Below, one piece after another: positions 6,097 through 13,595 of a DNA stretch of 16,855 nucleotides (positions are counted from its first letter, which is position 1; each line of letters starts with the position of its first letter). Source of the DNA: Chloroflexota bacterium (lineage in GTDB: Bacteria > Chloroflexota > Anaerolineae > UBA4142); assembly GCA_016199405.1 (NCBI GenBank), contig JACQGS010000032.1, positions 1-16,855 of the forward strand, read 5' to 3'. The position numbers and the translations under genes are program-made. The notes under the pieces are model-generated. The model was not told the origin of the DNA, made no database searches, and saw only the letters and a list, made by a program, of their open reading frames with translations.

Positions 6097-6945
6097 TCAC
6101 TCCCCCGTTGCCACCGCGCGCGCCGGTTCGCGAATCCATTCGCTCCACGAGCCGGCGTAAAGCCGCGCACCCGGCAGCCCTGCATGTTCCAGCGCGAGCA
6201 AAATTTGGCATGCGGTCACACCCGATCCGCAATACGTGATGGCATTTTGCGGACGCGCGTTCCCCAGCAATTCCGAAAACTCGTCGCGCAATTCTGCCGG
6301 CGCGCGAAAAACTCCTTCGCTTGAAATATTTTTATCGTAGGGCCGATTCACCGCGCCGGGAATGTGCCCGGCGACGGGATCGATCGGCTCTTGCGCGCCG
6401 GTGAAACGCGGGCGCAAGCGCGCGTCAATCACGCGGTATGCCGCGTCCGCGCGCACGCGCTCGACTTCGCGCGCATCGGCGAGCATTTCCGCGCGCGGCT
6501 CGCCGCGAAATTCGGCGCGGGCGCGTGTTTCGAACTCGCTGCGCGTCGCTCGCTGTTCGCGCGACCATTGCGCGAATCCGCCGTCGAGCACCGCGACGGC
6601 GGCGTGCCCGTAAAATCGCAAGAGCCACCACAACCGCGCGGCGTATGCCGCATTGCCGGCATCATACGCGACGACTTGCGTGCGCGCGTTAATTCCCCAT
6701 GCCGAACAGCGCGCGATAAAATCCTCTGCGCGCGGGAGCGGATGCCGACCGCTCGTCGGTGTGATCGCGCCGGATAAATCGCGATCGAGATGCGCGTAGA
6801 GCGCGCCGGGAATGTGTGCGCGCGAATATTCGGCTTCGCCCCACTCCGGCTTGAGCAGGTCAAAGCGGCAATCGATGATCGCGTAATCCGGATCAGAGAG
6901 ATGTTCTGCGAGTTCGGTGGTCGAAATCAGAGTTGGAAGAGGCAT
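6097..6945 (-). CDS. sseA: 3-mercaptopyruvate/thiosulfate sulfurtransferase (two rhodanese domains)
   Basis: 282 aa, the usual length for tandem rhodanese enzymes. Domain 1 spans about residues 5-130 (IIDCRF, HIPGALY, VVAYDAGNAAYAARLWWLL, LDGGFAQW) and is catalytically inert as usual. Domain 2 spans about 155-275 (VIDARLRPRFTG, GHIPGAVN) and ends in the active loop CGSGVTA with the persulfide-carrying C239. A CG[SA]GVTA loop is the signature of 3-mercaptopyruvate sulfurtransferases, whereas true rhodaneses carry CRKGVTA. The enzyme moves sulfur from mercaptopyruvate to thiols or cyanide in the cytoplasm. GGAG lies about ten bases upstream of the ATG. The 112-bp gap to the membrane-protein gene upstream holds only a repeat-like GATCCG patch, so co-transcription is possible. 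Confidence 0.88.
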   Translation of the reverse strand: MPLPTLISTTELAEHLSDPDYAIIDCRFDLLKPEWGEAEYSRAHIPGALYAHLDRDLSGAITPTSGRHPLPRAEDFIARCSAWGINARTQVVAYDAGNAAYAARLWWLLRFYGHAAVAVLDGGFAQWSREQRATRSEFETRARAEFRGEPRAEMLADAREVERVRADAAYRVIDARLRPRFTGAQEPIDPVAGHIPGAVNRPYDKNISSEGVFRAPAELRDEFSELLGNARPQNAITYCGSGVTACQILLALEHAGLPGARLYAGSWSEWIREPARAVATGE

Positions 6946-7057
6946 TGGCTTTATGCTCCGGGCGAGAGTAACGGGAAAATCAGATCAGAAGTTGTTTCGA
7001 TCCGTTCTTTCCGCGTTGATCCGCGTCCCAAAAATCTTGTCGTTGCAAAAGTTTTTC

Positions 7058-7390
7058 CTAAAACCGCCACGCGACCGCGCTGATGTTGAGCAACAGGATC
7101 GCCATCACGACGGCAAACCCCATCGCCATCGCGAGACTCAGCCCGGTTAATAACGCGACTCCGAGCGAATGATTCGCGCCCCGATACATTTGGCGCAAGC
7201 CGAGCAAAACGATTCCCATACTGCAGAGACTCGCCAGACACGCGAGCGTCGTCGAGTTGGTGAACTGATCGAACGAGACGCTGCCGAGCGCGCTGGCGTA
7301 CGCGACCAAGCTGCAGAGCGATGCAAAGAGACTGACGAGCGCGAGGAACAAGGTTTTCGAGAGCGGAAAGAACTGATCGGATGAATTCAT
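7058..7390 (-). CDS. Small membrane protein, unknown function
   Basis: 110 aa with three likely membrane helices, at about residues 11-35, 48-66 and 79-105, separated by short polar loops. A short charged N-terminus (MNSSDQFF) precedes the first. The start is well supported by AAAGGAG four bases before the ATG. No family is recognised and no catalytic motif is visible. The protein lies between the sulfurtransferase and the lut/glc operon on the same strand. It is separated from glcDE by a 150-bp stretch of nested repeats, so it probably has separate expression. The strong ribosome-binding site and clean hydrophobic pattern argue that it is a real gene rather than an antisense shadow. Confidence 0.65.
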   Translation of the reverse strand: MNSSDQFFPLSKTLFLALVSLFASLCSLVAYASALGSVSFDQFTNSTTLACLASLCSMGIVLLGLRQMYRGANHSLGVALLTGLSLAMAMGFAVVMAILLLNISAVAWRF

Positions 7391-7421
7391 GCCACTCCTT
7401 TCTAAACCAGCACTGTTTAGG

Positions 7422-7532
7422 TGTCATTGCGAGCGGTCTTTGCGAAGCAATCTCGATGCCAAGTTGGAGACACCTGCACTTGCGTGCGGTGCAAGTGTTG
7501 CTTCGTCGCAAACTGCGCTCCTCGCAATGACA
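7422..7532. repeat. Composite palindromic repeat interrupted by a nested 27-nt element
   Basis: Outer arms TGTCATTGCGAG (7422-7433) and CTCGCAATGACA (7521-7532) are exact inverse copies, matching the well-known TGTCATTGCGAG-type bacterial interspersed repeat. Inner arms are CGAAGCAATCTC (7443-7454) and GAGA (7467-7470) plus TTGCTTCG (7498-7505). The inner right arm is split exactly by the 27-nt module at 7471-7497. The region occupies most of the gap between glcDE and the small membrane-protein gene. Confidence 0.85.
7471..7497. mobile_element. 27-nt hairpin module, copy 1
   Basis: Identical over all 27 bases to 12141-12167. Arms CACTTGC (7477-7483) and GCAAGTG (7491-7497) form a 7-bp stem. 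It is flanked by GAGA on the left and TTG on the right; removing it restores GAGATTGCTTCG, the exact complement of the opposite arm of the host repeat. No target duplication is seen, and how it moves is unknown. Confidence 0.7.
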
Positions 7533-7544
7533 GGTGAATACTTC

Positions 7545-10124
7545 CTAAACCACAAACACGCCCGGATTCAAAATCCCGGCGGGATCATAGCGCGATTTCA
7601 ACGCGCGCATCAATTCGATCGACTCGGGCGGATCGCCCCACGCATCGAACGCGCCGCGCAGATTTTCCGGCGCGTGAATCGCAATTGCATAACCGCCCAG
7701 CGCGACTGCCGGCGCGCGCAACGTGTCAATCCACGCGCGCGCGGCGTCTGCATTTGCTGGCGATGCCGCCGCGTAAATCAATCCATTCGCCGCGTCGGCA
7801 AAAAAGTTTGAGAGTGTCAGAGTGTGTGCGTTTACAAAAGCGGGCAAGTCTTTAGATGCCAAACCGACCCTGATCTGCAATGCGTCCGGCTCGGTTGCCA
7901 AAAACTCGCGCCACAAGTCCGTCGCGCTCGGCGCGTCGAGTTCGCGCGGCTCTGGCGCGCCGGCAGCGCGCAGAATCGCGCGCGCTTGCTCGATTTCCGC
8001 GCGCACGTCTTCCGCAATGCCTTCGGCGGTGTATGCCAATGCGAAACCAGAATTTCGGATTTCGGATTTCGGATTTCGGAAGTGCCCCAGCACGACACCC
8101 GACGCGACCAACGAGTTTTGCGCCAATGCGCCCGCCCATTCCAAACCGCGCGCCAGATCATCTACCCGCGCGATCAGTGTGCGCCGTGCGCGCGGCAACA
8201 CGGAAATCTTGAGCGACATGTCGGTGATCAATCCAAGCGTGCCGTGCGCGCCGATGAAAAGTTTCGGCAGATCATAGCCGGCGACATTTTTGACGACCGG
8301 TCGCCCCGCGCGAATCACGCGCCCATCGCCGAGCACTACCGTCATACACAAAACAAGATCGCGGATCGCGCCGTATCGCATTCGCAACGGCGCGTTGAAA
8401 TTTGCCGCGACCATGCCGCCGATCGTTGCGTCCGCATACGGCGAAGCGAGCGGTAAGAATTTTTTGTCGCGCGCGAGAAACTCCTGAATCTCGGCGAGCT
8501 GCGTGCCCGCGCCAACCGTGATGTAAAGATCGTCGGGCGCGTAGGCGCGGATGCCGGTGAGCGCGGATGTGGAAAGTGATACAGGTCGCGGATTGCGAAT
8601 CGCTGATGGCAGATTGCCAATCCAGACGGATCGGCGCGCGGCAGAGAGCGCGGCAAACGCGCGCGCGGCTTCGTCCGCGCTCGCCGGCGCGAAATGACTT
8701 TCCGGCGCGGGCGCGTCGGCGCGCGGCAATTCGACTTTCGGTAATTCCGCCGGCAACACTTTGCCGGGATTCAGCAACTCGCGCGGATCAAAAATTTCTT
8801 TGAGGTCGCGCATTGCGCTCAGTTCTGCCGCGCTGTACATCAGCGGCATATATGCGCGCTTTTCAATTCCGACGCCGTGCTCGCCGGTGATGCTGCCGTC
8901 CATTTCGATTCCGACTTGGACCATTTCGCGCCCCGCTTTCAGTACGCGCGCCATCAATTCGCGGTCGTGCGGATTCGGGATCAGGATGAGCGGATGCAAA
9001 TTGCCATCGCCGGCATGAAAGACGTGCCCGGTTTGCAAATTATAACGCGCGCAAATTTTTTCGCAACGCGCGAGCGCCTCCGCGAGTTTGCTCCGCGGCA
9101 CCGTGATGTCTACCAAATAATAGGACGGCGCGAGTTTAGTGATCGCGCCGGCAACGCTTCTGCGCGCGTGCCAAATGCGTTCGCGTTCCCCTGCCGTCTG
9201 CGCAATGCGAATGCTGCGTGCGCCGTGCGCGTGCAAAATATCCGCGACCTCTTCCATCTGCGCGTCGAGACTCGCCGGAAATCCATCCACTTCGACAATG
9301 AGCGCGGCGTGCGCGTCCACCGGCAGTCCGGCGTGCGCGTAATCTTCGACGATGCGCATCATCGCGCGATCCATCATCTCGAGCGTCGCCGGCATCAGCC
9401 CGGCAGTAATGACGGCAGAGACCGCGTCGCCGGCTTGCTCGATCGAATTGAACGACGCCATCATCGTTTTCACGCCGGGCGGATTGCGCACGAGCCGCGT
9501 AATAATCGCGGTCATCAACGCCAGCGTGCCTTCGCTGCCGACCAGCACGCCGGTGAAATCATATGCCGGCACATCGAGCGCGCGCCCGCCGAGCTGCAGC
9601 GCGCGTCCGTCGGCGAGAGTAATTTGCATGCCCAAAACATAATTCGTCGTCACGCCGTATTTGAAGCAATGCGGTCCGCCAGAATTTTCCGCAGCGTTGC
9701 CGCCCATCGTCGCCGAGCGTTGGCTCGCCGGATCGGGCGGATAATACAAACCGATTTGCTTGACGCGTTGGTCGAGCGCGAGATTCACAACACCCGGCTC
9801 GACGACTGCGACGCGGCTCTGCACATCCAGTTCCAAGATGCGATTCATCCGCGCAAATTCGACGATCACGCCGCCGCGATTTGCGACCGCGCCGCCGGAA
9901 AGCCCGGTGCCGGCGCCGCGCGCGATCAGCGGCACATTATTTTCGCTCGCCCATTTCACCAAACGCGCGACGTCGCCGGCATTTTCCGGCAACGCGAGCG
10001 CGTCCGGCGTGCCGCGATCCACGCCCGCGTCAATTTCGTACGTGACGAGTTCGACCGGACTGATGGTGAGTTGATTTTGGCGGAGCAGTTTTTCGAGCGA
10101 TTGGAGTTTGGGTTGAGTTAGCAT
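7545..10124 (-). CDS. glcDE: Glycolate/D-lactate oxidase, fused GlcD-GlcE flavoprotein
   Basis: 859 aa from the ATG at 10124; a GTG six bases upstream is the alternative. Residues 1 to about 465 are GlcD: PP-loop RGAGTGLSGGA, ENSGGPHCFKYGVTTNYV, HAGDGNLHP and GEHGVGIEKR, closing with FDPRELLNPGKV. Residues of about 505-859 are GlcE: a second FAD-binding core with DATIGGMVAANF and VKNVAGYDLPKL, closing with YDPAGILNPG. Together with GlcF these subunits oxidise glycolate or D-lactate and pass electrons to the respiratory chain. GlcD and GlcE are normally separate proteins. The joining linker (about 466-505) and a GlcE loop (RNPKSEIRNSGF) contain repeat-derived sequence, including a 28-bp heptamer array. 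It is the last gene of the lut/glc operon, 38 bases after glcF. Confidence 0.88.
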   Translation of the reverse strand: MLTQPKLQSLEKLLRQNQLTISPVELVTYEIDAGVDRGTPDALALPENAGDVARLVKWASENNVPLIARGAGTGLSGGAVANRGGVIVEFARMNRILELDVQSRVAVVEPGVVNLALDQRVKQIGLYYPPDPASQRSATMGGNAAENSGGPHCFKYGVTTNYVLGMQITLADGRALQLGGRALDVPAYDFTGVLVGSEGTLALMTAIITRLVRNPPGVKTMMASFNSIEQAGDAVSAVITAGLMPATLEMMDRAMMRIVEDYAHAGLPVDAHAALIVEVDGFPASLDAQMEEVADILHAHGARSIRIAQTAGERERIWHARRSVAGAITKLAPSYYLVDITVPRSKLAEALARCEKICARYNLQTGHVFHAGDGNLHPLILIPNPHDRELMARVLKAGREMVQVGIEMDGSITGEHGVGIEKRAYMPLMYSAAELSAMRDLKEIFDPRELLNPGKVLPAELPKVELPRADAPAPESHFAPASADEAARAFAALSAARRSVWIGNLPSAIRNPRPVSLSTSALTGIRAYAPDDLYITVGAGTQLAEIQEFLARDKKFLPLASPYADATIGGMVAANFNAPLRMRYGAIRDLVLCMTVVLGDGRVIRAGRPVVKNVAGYDLPKLFIGAHGTLGLITDMSLKISVLPRARRTLIARVDDLARGLEWAGALAQNSLVASGVVLGHFRNPKSEIRNSGFALAYTAEGIAEDVRAEIEQARAILRAAGAPEPRELDAPSATDLWREFLATEPDALQIRVGLASKDLPAFVNAHTLTLSNFFADAANGLIYAAASPANADAARAWIDTLRAPAVALGGYAIAIHAPENLRGAFDAWGDPPESIELMRALKSRYDPAGILNPGVFVV
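8052..8079. repeat. Four tandem ATTTCGG heptamers inside the GlcE part
   Basis: Four exact copies of the 7-mer ATTTCGG cover 8052-8079. Read on the minus strand they encode the loop RNPKSEIRNS of the GlcE domain in frame. The array length, 28 bp, equals that of the array inside larA. Confidence 0.9.
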
Positions 10125-10152
10125 CGTCACAAGTCGCAGGTCTCAAGTTTCC

Positions 10153-10185
10153 GCTTTTCGCTTTACACTTTGAGCTTTTCGCTTT
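10153..10185. repeat. Direct 12-bp repeats spanning the glcF stop codon
   Basis: GCTTTTCGCTTT occurs at 10153-10164 and 10174-10185. The minus-strand TAA stop of glcF (10163-10165) lies at the edge of the first copy, and the last glcF residues (ESEKLKV) are encoded by this patch. Confidence 0.75.
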
Positions 10186-11542
10186 CTTCCCCATACGCTT
10201 CATCCAACAACTCCACCACATGCGCGACGCGTATCTTCAGCCCGGCGCGGCGCGCGCCATAGAGCATTTGCATGTGGCATCCCGTATTCGTCGTGGCGAT
10301 AATTTCCGCGCGTGTGCCGGTAACGTCTTGCATTTTCGCGTCGAGAATCGCTTCGGCGGTTTCCGGTTGAACAATGTTGTAAACGCCCGCGCTCCCGCAA
10401 CATTGTTCCGGCTGTTTCAATTCAATCAGCGCGATGCCGGGAATCGCGCGCAGCAGTTCGCGCGGCTGCCGCGTAACTTTTTGCGCGTTGTGCAGATGAC
10501 ACGATTCGACGTAGGTCACGCGCGCGTTCAACCTGCCGCGCGGAGGAGCAATCAGATTTTCGGCGAGGAATTCGGAAACATCGCGCGCGCGCGCGACGAA
10601 TTGCTTGGCTTTTTCCGCGTACGCCGGCTCATCGGCAAGCTGATGCGCGTACTCTTTCATTGCCGAGCCGCAGCCGCCGGCGTTGTTGAGAATAAAGACC
10701 GCACTCCTCACTCTCGCCCTTCGGGCTTCCCCCTCTTCCCTCTCCTGATTTTCATTTAGGAGAGGGCAGAGGGGGGCAGGGGGGAGTGGGGTGAGGTGGG
10801 AGAGGTCGAACGCATCAATATTTTTCCGCGCGAGTTCACGCGCGAGTTTGGCATCGCCGGCGTGAATTGCCGGCGCGCCGCAGCAAGTTTGGGCGCGCGG
10901 AAAATGCACAGTAAAGCCGTTGCGTTGCAGAACGCGAATTGTTGCCGCGTTCACGTCCGCGAGAAACGCGTCTTGGATACAACCGTGAAAAAAGAAAACG
11001 TCGCCGCGTTTTTCGCCGATTGCCGGCGCGGGCGCGCGATAATCCGCATGGCGCGCCGGCAGCGGCGGCAGAATGTTTTCCATCGCGCGCAAGGAACGCG
11101 GCAGAAATTTCAGCGCACGTGTGATGCGCGAAAGCCCCAGTCGTTGGTAGACGCGCAAAATTCGCGCCAGCGCGCGCAAGCGTTCCCGCTGCGGCAGCAT
11201 TTCGCGCAGCGCGATGCGTCGCACTGCGCGTTCGATCAATCCCGGCTTACGTGCGCGTTCGATCGCGACGCGCGCGGTTTCAACGAGCGCGCCGTATTGC
11301 ACGCCGGAGGGGCAAGCCGGTTCGCACGCGCGGCAGGCGAGGCACAAACCGAGATGCTCGCTCAATGCCGGATCGTTCAGGGCGATGCGCGATTCCGCCG
11401 CTGCGCGCATCAGCGCGATGCGACCGCGCGGCGCGTCCATTTCGGTGCAAAAGACCGCGTAGGTTGGACACGCCGGCAAACACAAGCCGCAATGGATGCA
11501 TTGCGTCAATAATTTTGTATATTCAGGCGAATCTATTTTCAT
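10163..11542 (-). CDS. glcF: Glycolate/D-lactate oxidase iron-sulfur subunit GlcF
   Basis: 459 aa. Two 4Fe-4S motifs lie near the N-terminus: CIHCGLCLPACP (C15, C18, C21, C25) and CLACRACEPACP (C67, C70, C73, C77). Two cysteine-rich CCG domains follow, with HGCIQDAF, TCCGAP, ESCHLHN and EQCCGSAG motifs that bind further clusters. GlcF carries electrons from the GlcD/GlcE flavoprotein to quinones or a partner. The ATG at 11542 overlaps the lutBC stop (ATGA), giving translational coupling; a TTG at 11554 is a weaker alternative. About 33 residues between the first CCG domain and FILNNAGGCGS are not family-like (proline- and Glu/Arg-rich). They are encoded by an inserted palindromic repeat with the frame preserved, probably as a surface loop. 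Confidence 0.88.
   Translation of the reverse strand: MKIDSPEYTKLLTQCIHCGLCLPACPTYAVFCTEMDAPRGRIALMRAAAESRIALNDPALSEHLGLCLACRACEPACPSGVQYGALVETARVAIERARKPGLIERAVRRIALREMLPQRERLRALARILRVYQRLGLSRITRALKFLPRSLRAMENILPPLPARHADYRAPAPAIGEKRGDVFFFHGCIQDAFLADVNAATIRVLQRNGFTVHFPRAQTCCGAPAIHAGDAKLARELARKNIDAFDLSHLTPLPPAPLCPLLNENQEREEGEARRARVRSAVFILNNAGGCGSAMKEYAHQLADEPAYAEKAKQFVARARDVSEFLAENLIAPPRGRLNARVTYVESCHLHNAQKVTRQPRELLRAIPGIALIELKQPEQCCGSAGVYNIVQPETAEAILDAKMQDVTGTRAEIIATTNTGCHMQMLYGARRAGLKIRVAHVVELLDEAYGEESEKLKV
10729..10775. repeat. Palindromic repeat inserted in frame within glcF
   Basis: Arms 10729-10746 and 10758-10775 are inverse copies of 18 bp with one mismatch (CCCTCTCCT and AGGAGAGGG at the core) around an 11-base loop. 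Flanking C-rich and G-rich tracts extend the foreign stretch to about 10700-10800. Base composition differs sharply from the rest of glcF. Confidence 0.85.
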
Positions 11543-12840
11543 TCGACAATCCAAACGTACAGCGCGCGCGGTTCGTGCACGCCCAGCGTCAACGTCAATT
11601 CAATATCCGCCGTCCGGCTCGGTCCCGAAATGAAAACCAAATAATTGTGTCGTTTGGCTTCAGCAAACACTTGATGCAAATCCGCGCGCAATGCGGACGC
11701 GCGCACGATTGCAAGATGCACGCGCGGCAAGAGCGAAACCGCGCGCGGTTTTTCCGGCGACGACAGCAAGCCGAGCGTGCCGGTTTCCGGCAAAAGAAAA
11801 TCCGCTTCGGTAATGCCGAGATCGGCTGACGCGAGCGCGTGCTTGTCCGCGCCGGGCGGAATAATTTCGACGCCGCGCGCGCGCAGAGTTTCTTGCACAC
11901 GCCACGCTTTCAACCCGGGCGTCATCCACGTCGCCGCGCGACGAATGCTTTCCGTCTCGATCAATTCAACTAACGCATTCTCGATCTCTTTTTCCTTCAC
12001 ACGCCGCGCACTGCCGGCGAGCGCGTTGATTTCGGCGATGAGCTGGTCAATCTCTGTCGCTTGAGTGCCGGCAACGCGCGCGGGTGGCAGGTCTGTGGGT
12101 GTGGGCGTGGGTGTAGAGATTGGAGATTGGAGATTAGAGACACCTGCACTTGCGTGCGGTGCAAGTGTTGGAGATTGCACACTTCGCCTTGTTTTCCACT
12201 TTGCGCGAAAAGTTCCGCTAAACGCCGGCAACGCGCGCGCGTCCGTCCAGCGATTCAGCGGCGGCGGCATCGCCTGTATAAAGCCATTCCGCGCGAACGG
12301 CGCTTGCAAAATTCGCATCAGCCGCGCGCCCAAGTGGTACAGCCGCGGCACCCGCAAGCCGAGCGCGGCGAGCGGCATCAGCGCGCGCAGAATGGGCGAG
12401 ACGCGCGCGGACTCGTTCGCATCGCCTTCCGCGACGCGTTGACGCAAATGCAATAGAATTTTCGGGATCGGGATTTTGACCGGGCAAACGTCCGCGCACG
12501 CGCCGCAGAGCGTCGAGGCGTACGGCAGATCACGCGCGATTTGCATTCCCAAAAGTTGCGGCGAAAGAATTGCGCCGATGGGTCCCGAATAAACCCAGCC
12601 GTACGCGTGTCCGCCGACTTGATTGTAGACTGGGCAAACGTTCAGGCACGCGCCGCACCGAATGCACAGCAGCGTTTCGCGCGCGGCTGGATCGCGAGCA
12701 ATACGCGTGCGCCCATTGTCGAGCAGGATCAAATGAAATTCGCGCGCGCCAAATTCTGATTCCGTGCGACGCGCTCCCGTGATGAACGAGGTGTAAGTTG
12801 AAATTTTTTGCCCGGTGGCGCTGCGCGCGAGCAATTTCAA
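11539..12840 (-). CDS. lutBC: C-terminal half of LutB fused to LutC (lactate utilisation), 3' part of a frameshifted gene
   Basis: 433 codons from the TTG at 12840. The first 130 residues continue LutB: KLLARSATGQK, then the ferredoxin-like motif CIRCGACLNVCP (C59, C62, C65, C69) with VGGHAYGWVYSGPIGA, then CGACADVCPVKIPIPK. A low-complexity linker, about residues 205-250, contains the heptamer array and the 27-nt module. From about 255 onward comes LutC, a LUD-domain protein: VEIIPP, LGITEADFLLPETGTLGLLSSPEKPRA, VFISGPSRTADIE and GVHEPRALYVWIVE. LutB and LutC are normally separate proteins of the iron-sulfur L-lactate oxidation complex. The TTG is unlikely to be a real start: homology runs upstream into the frame of 12849-13595, so this is the downstream part of one gene. 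The stop overlaps the glcF ATG. Confidence 0.82.
   Translation of the reverse strand: MKLLARSATGQKISTYTSFITGARRTESEFGAREFHLILLDNGRTRIARDPAARETLLCIRCGACLNVCPVYNQVGGHAYGWVYSGPIGAILSPQLLGMQIARDLPYASTLCGACADVCPVKIPIPKILLHLRQRVAEGDANESARVSPILRALMPLAALGLRVPRLYHLGARLMRILQAPFARNGFIQAMPPPLNRWTDARALPAFSGTFRAKWKTRRSVQSPTLAPHASAGVSNLQSPISTPTPTPTDLPPARVAGTQATEIDQLIAEINALAGSARRVKEKEIENALVELIETESIRRAATWMTPGLKAWRVQETLRARGVEIIPPGADKHALASADLGITEADFLLPETGTLGLLSSPEKPRAVSLLPRVHLAIVRASALRADLHQVFAEAKRHNYLVFISGPSRTADIELTLTLGVHEPRALYVWIVE
12116..12177. repeat. GAGATTG heptamer array in the LutB-LutC linker, split by the 27-nt module
   Basis: Units lie at 12116-12122, 12123-12129 and 12130-12136 (GAGATTA). The fourth unit is split into GAGA (12137-12140) and TTG (12168-12170) by the 27-nt module, and a fifth unit lies at 12171-12177. 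The whole array is coding on the minus strand. Confidence 0.88.
12141..12167. mobile_element. 27-nt hairpin module, copy 2, inside lutBC
   Basis: Same 27 bases, same orientation and same GAGA/TTG flanks as copy 1 at 7471-7497. Here it adds exactly nine codons to the linker between LutB and LutC (about TLAPHASAG), which keeps the frame. Confidence 0.75.
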
Positions 12841-12848
12841 AAGAACGG

Positions 12849-13595
12849 TCAGCGCATCCCAGTCCGGGATAATTTATCAATGCCGGAGACCGCGACGTGA
12901 ATGTCCGGCAGCGTCGTGCACATCCGCCCGTTGCCCTCGTTCGTGACGAGGACGACCGTTCCGGTTTCCGCGACGACAAAATCCGCGCCGGAAATTCCCA
13001 TTTCCGCATGCAAGAATTCGGCACGCAATCTTTCATTCGCGACTTGGATGAGCGCGCGCGGCTCCGGCGGCGCGGCGACGCCCAGCTTTTGCGCGAACAG
13101 ATCGGCAATGCCTTCTTTCGTCAAATAAATTGCCGGCGCGATGATGTGCGCCGGCATCACGCCGGCGAGTTGAATAATATATTCGCCGAGATCGGTTTCC
13201 AGCGTGCGCACGCCGATTTTTTCGAGCGCGGGATTGAGCGCGATCTCTTCCGTCGCCATGGATTTGGATTTGACGATAGTTTTCACGCCGCGGGCGCGTG
13301 CGAGATCGAGAATGATTTGCCGCGCGTGTTCGGAATCGCGCGCGAAGTGGACTTCCCCGCCCGCGCGCGTGACGCTTTGCCGCGTCTGCTCGATTAGTTC
13401 GTCGAGATGCTCGACGCCCCAGAGTCGCAAGTCGTGCGCGGCGTTGCGCAGGGCTTCCCACTCCGGCATCTCCGCGACGCGCGCGGCGCGATTGCCAACG
13501 AAGCGCCCGGTCGCGCGCTGGAGCGCGAGCGGAATGTTCGGCGGAATATTGCGCGTGTTGCCGCGAAAATCAATCCGCGCCGGCGTTTCACTCAT
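12849..13595 (-). CDS. lutB: N-terminal part of LutB (LUD domain), 5' part of a frameshifted lutBC gene
   Basis: 248 codons. It matches the LUD domain that opens LutB: TRAGGEVHFARDSEHARQII, VKSKSMATEEIALNPALE, GVRTLETDLGEYIIQLAG, PAHIIAPAIYLTK and GADFVVAETGTVVLVTNEGNGRM, then TTLPDIHVAVSGIDKL. At that point the family expects VPDWDALTVLLKLLARSATGQK. The reading frame instead runs to a premature TGA, while the expected residues lie in the frame that continues as 11539-12840. The span 11539-13595 is 2,057 bases, one short of a multiple of three; adding one base gives a single 685-aa LutB-LutC protein. LutB oxidises L-lactate with LutA and LutC. The ATG at 13595 overlaps the end of lutA by eight bases. 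Confidence 0.85.
   Translation of the reverse strand: MSETPARIDFRGNTRNIPPNIPLALQRATGRFVGNRAARVAEMPEWEALRNAAHDLRLWGVEHLDELIEQTRQSVTRAGGEVHFARDSEHARQIILDLARARGVKTIVKSKSMATEEIALNPALEKIGVRTLETDLGEYIIQLAGVMPAHIIAPAIYLTKEGIADLFAQKLGVAAPPEPRALIQVANERLRAEFLHAEMGISGADFVVAETGTVVLVTNEGNGRMCTTLPDIHVAVSGIDKLSRTGMR
12866..12870 (-). other. Apparent one-base frameshift in lutB
   Basis: The minus-strand text reads TTA TCC CGG ACT. One extra C in the CCC run gives TTA TCC CCG GAC TGG GAT, encoding the family-typical PDWDAL that leads into KLLARSATG. It may be a real mutation, or a sequencing or assembly slip in a short homopolymer. No classical slippery heptamer is seen. Confidence 0.75.

Noticed and set aside
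8877..10121. Long plus-strand open frame (414 codons) opposite glcDE
   Set aside because: It is an antisense shadow in CGCG-rich DNA; composition is Arg/His-rich without family motifs, and glcDE on the other strand has clear domains.
10796..11512. Plus-strand open frame of 238 codons opposite glcF
   Set aside because: Antisense of well-supported iron-sulfur motifs, Arg-rich, with no ribosome-binding site.
12849..12880. Programmed ribosomal frameshift in lutB
   Set aside because: The site TTATCCCGG is not a canonical slippery heptamer and no stimulatory structure was evident; a plain indel explains it better.
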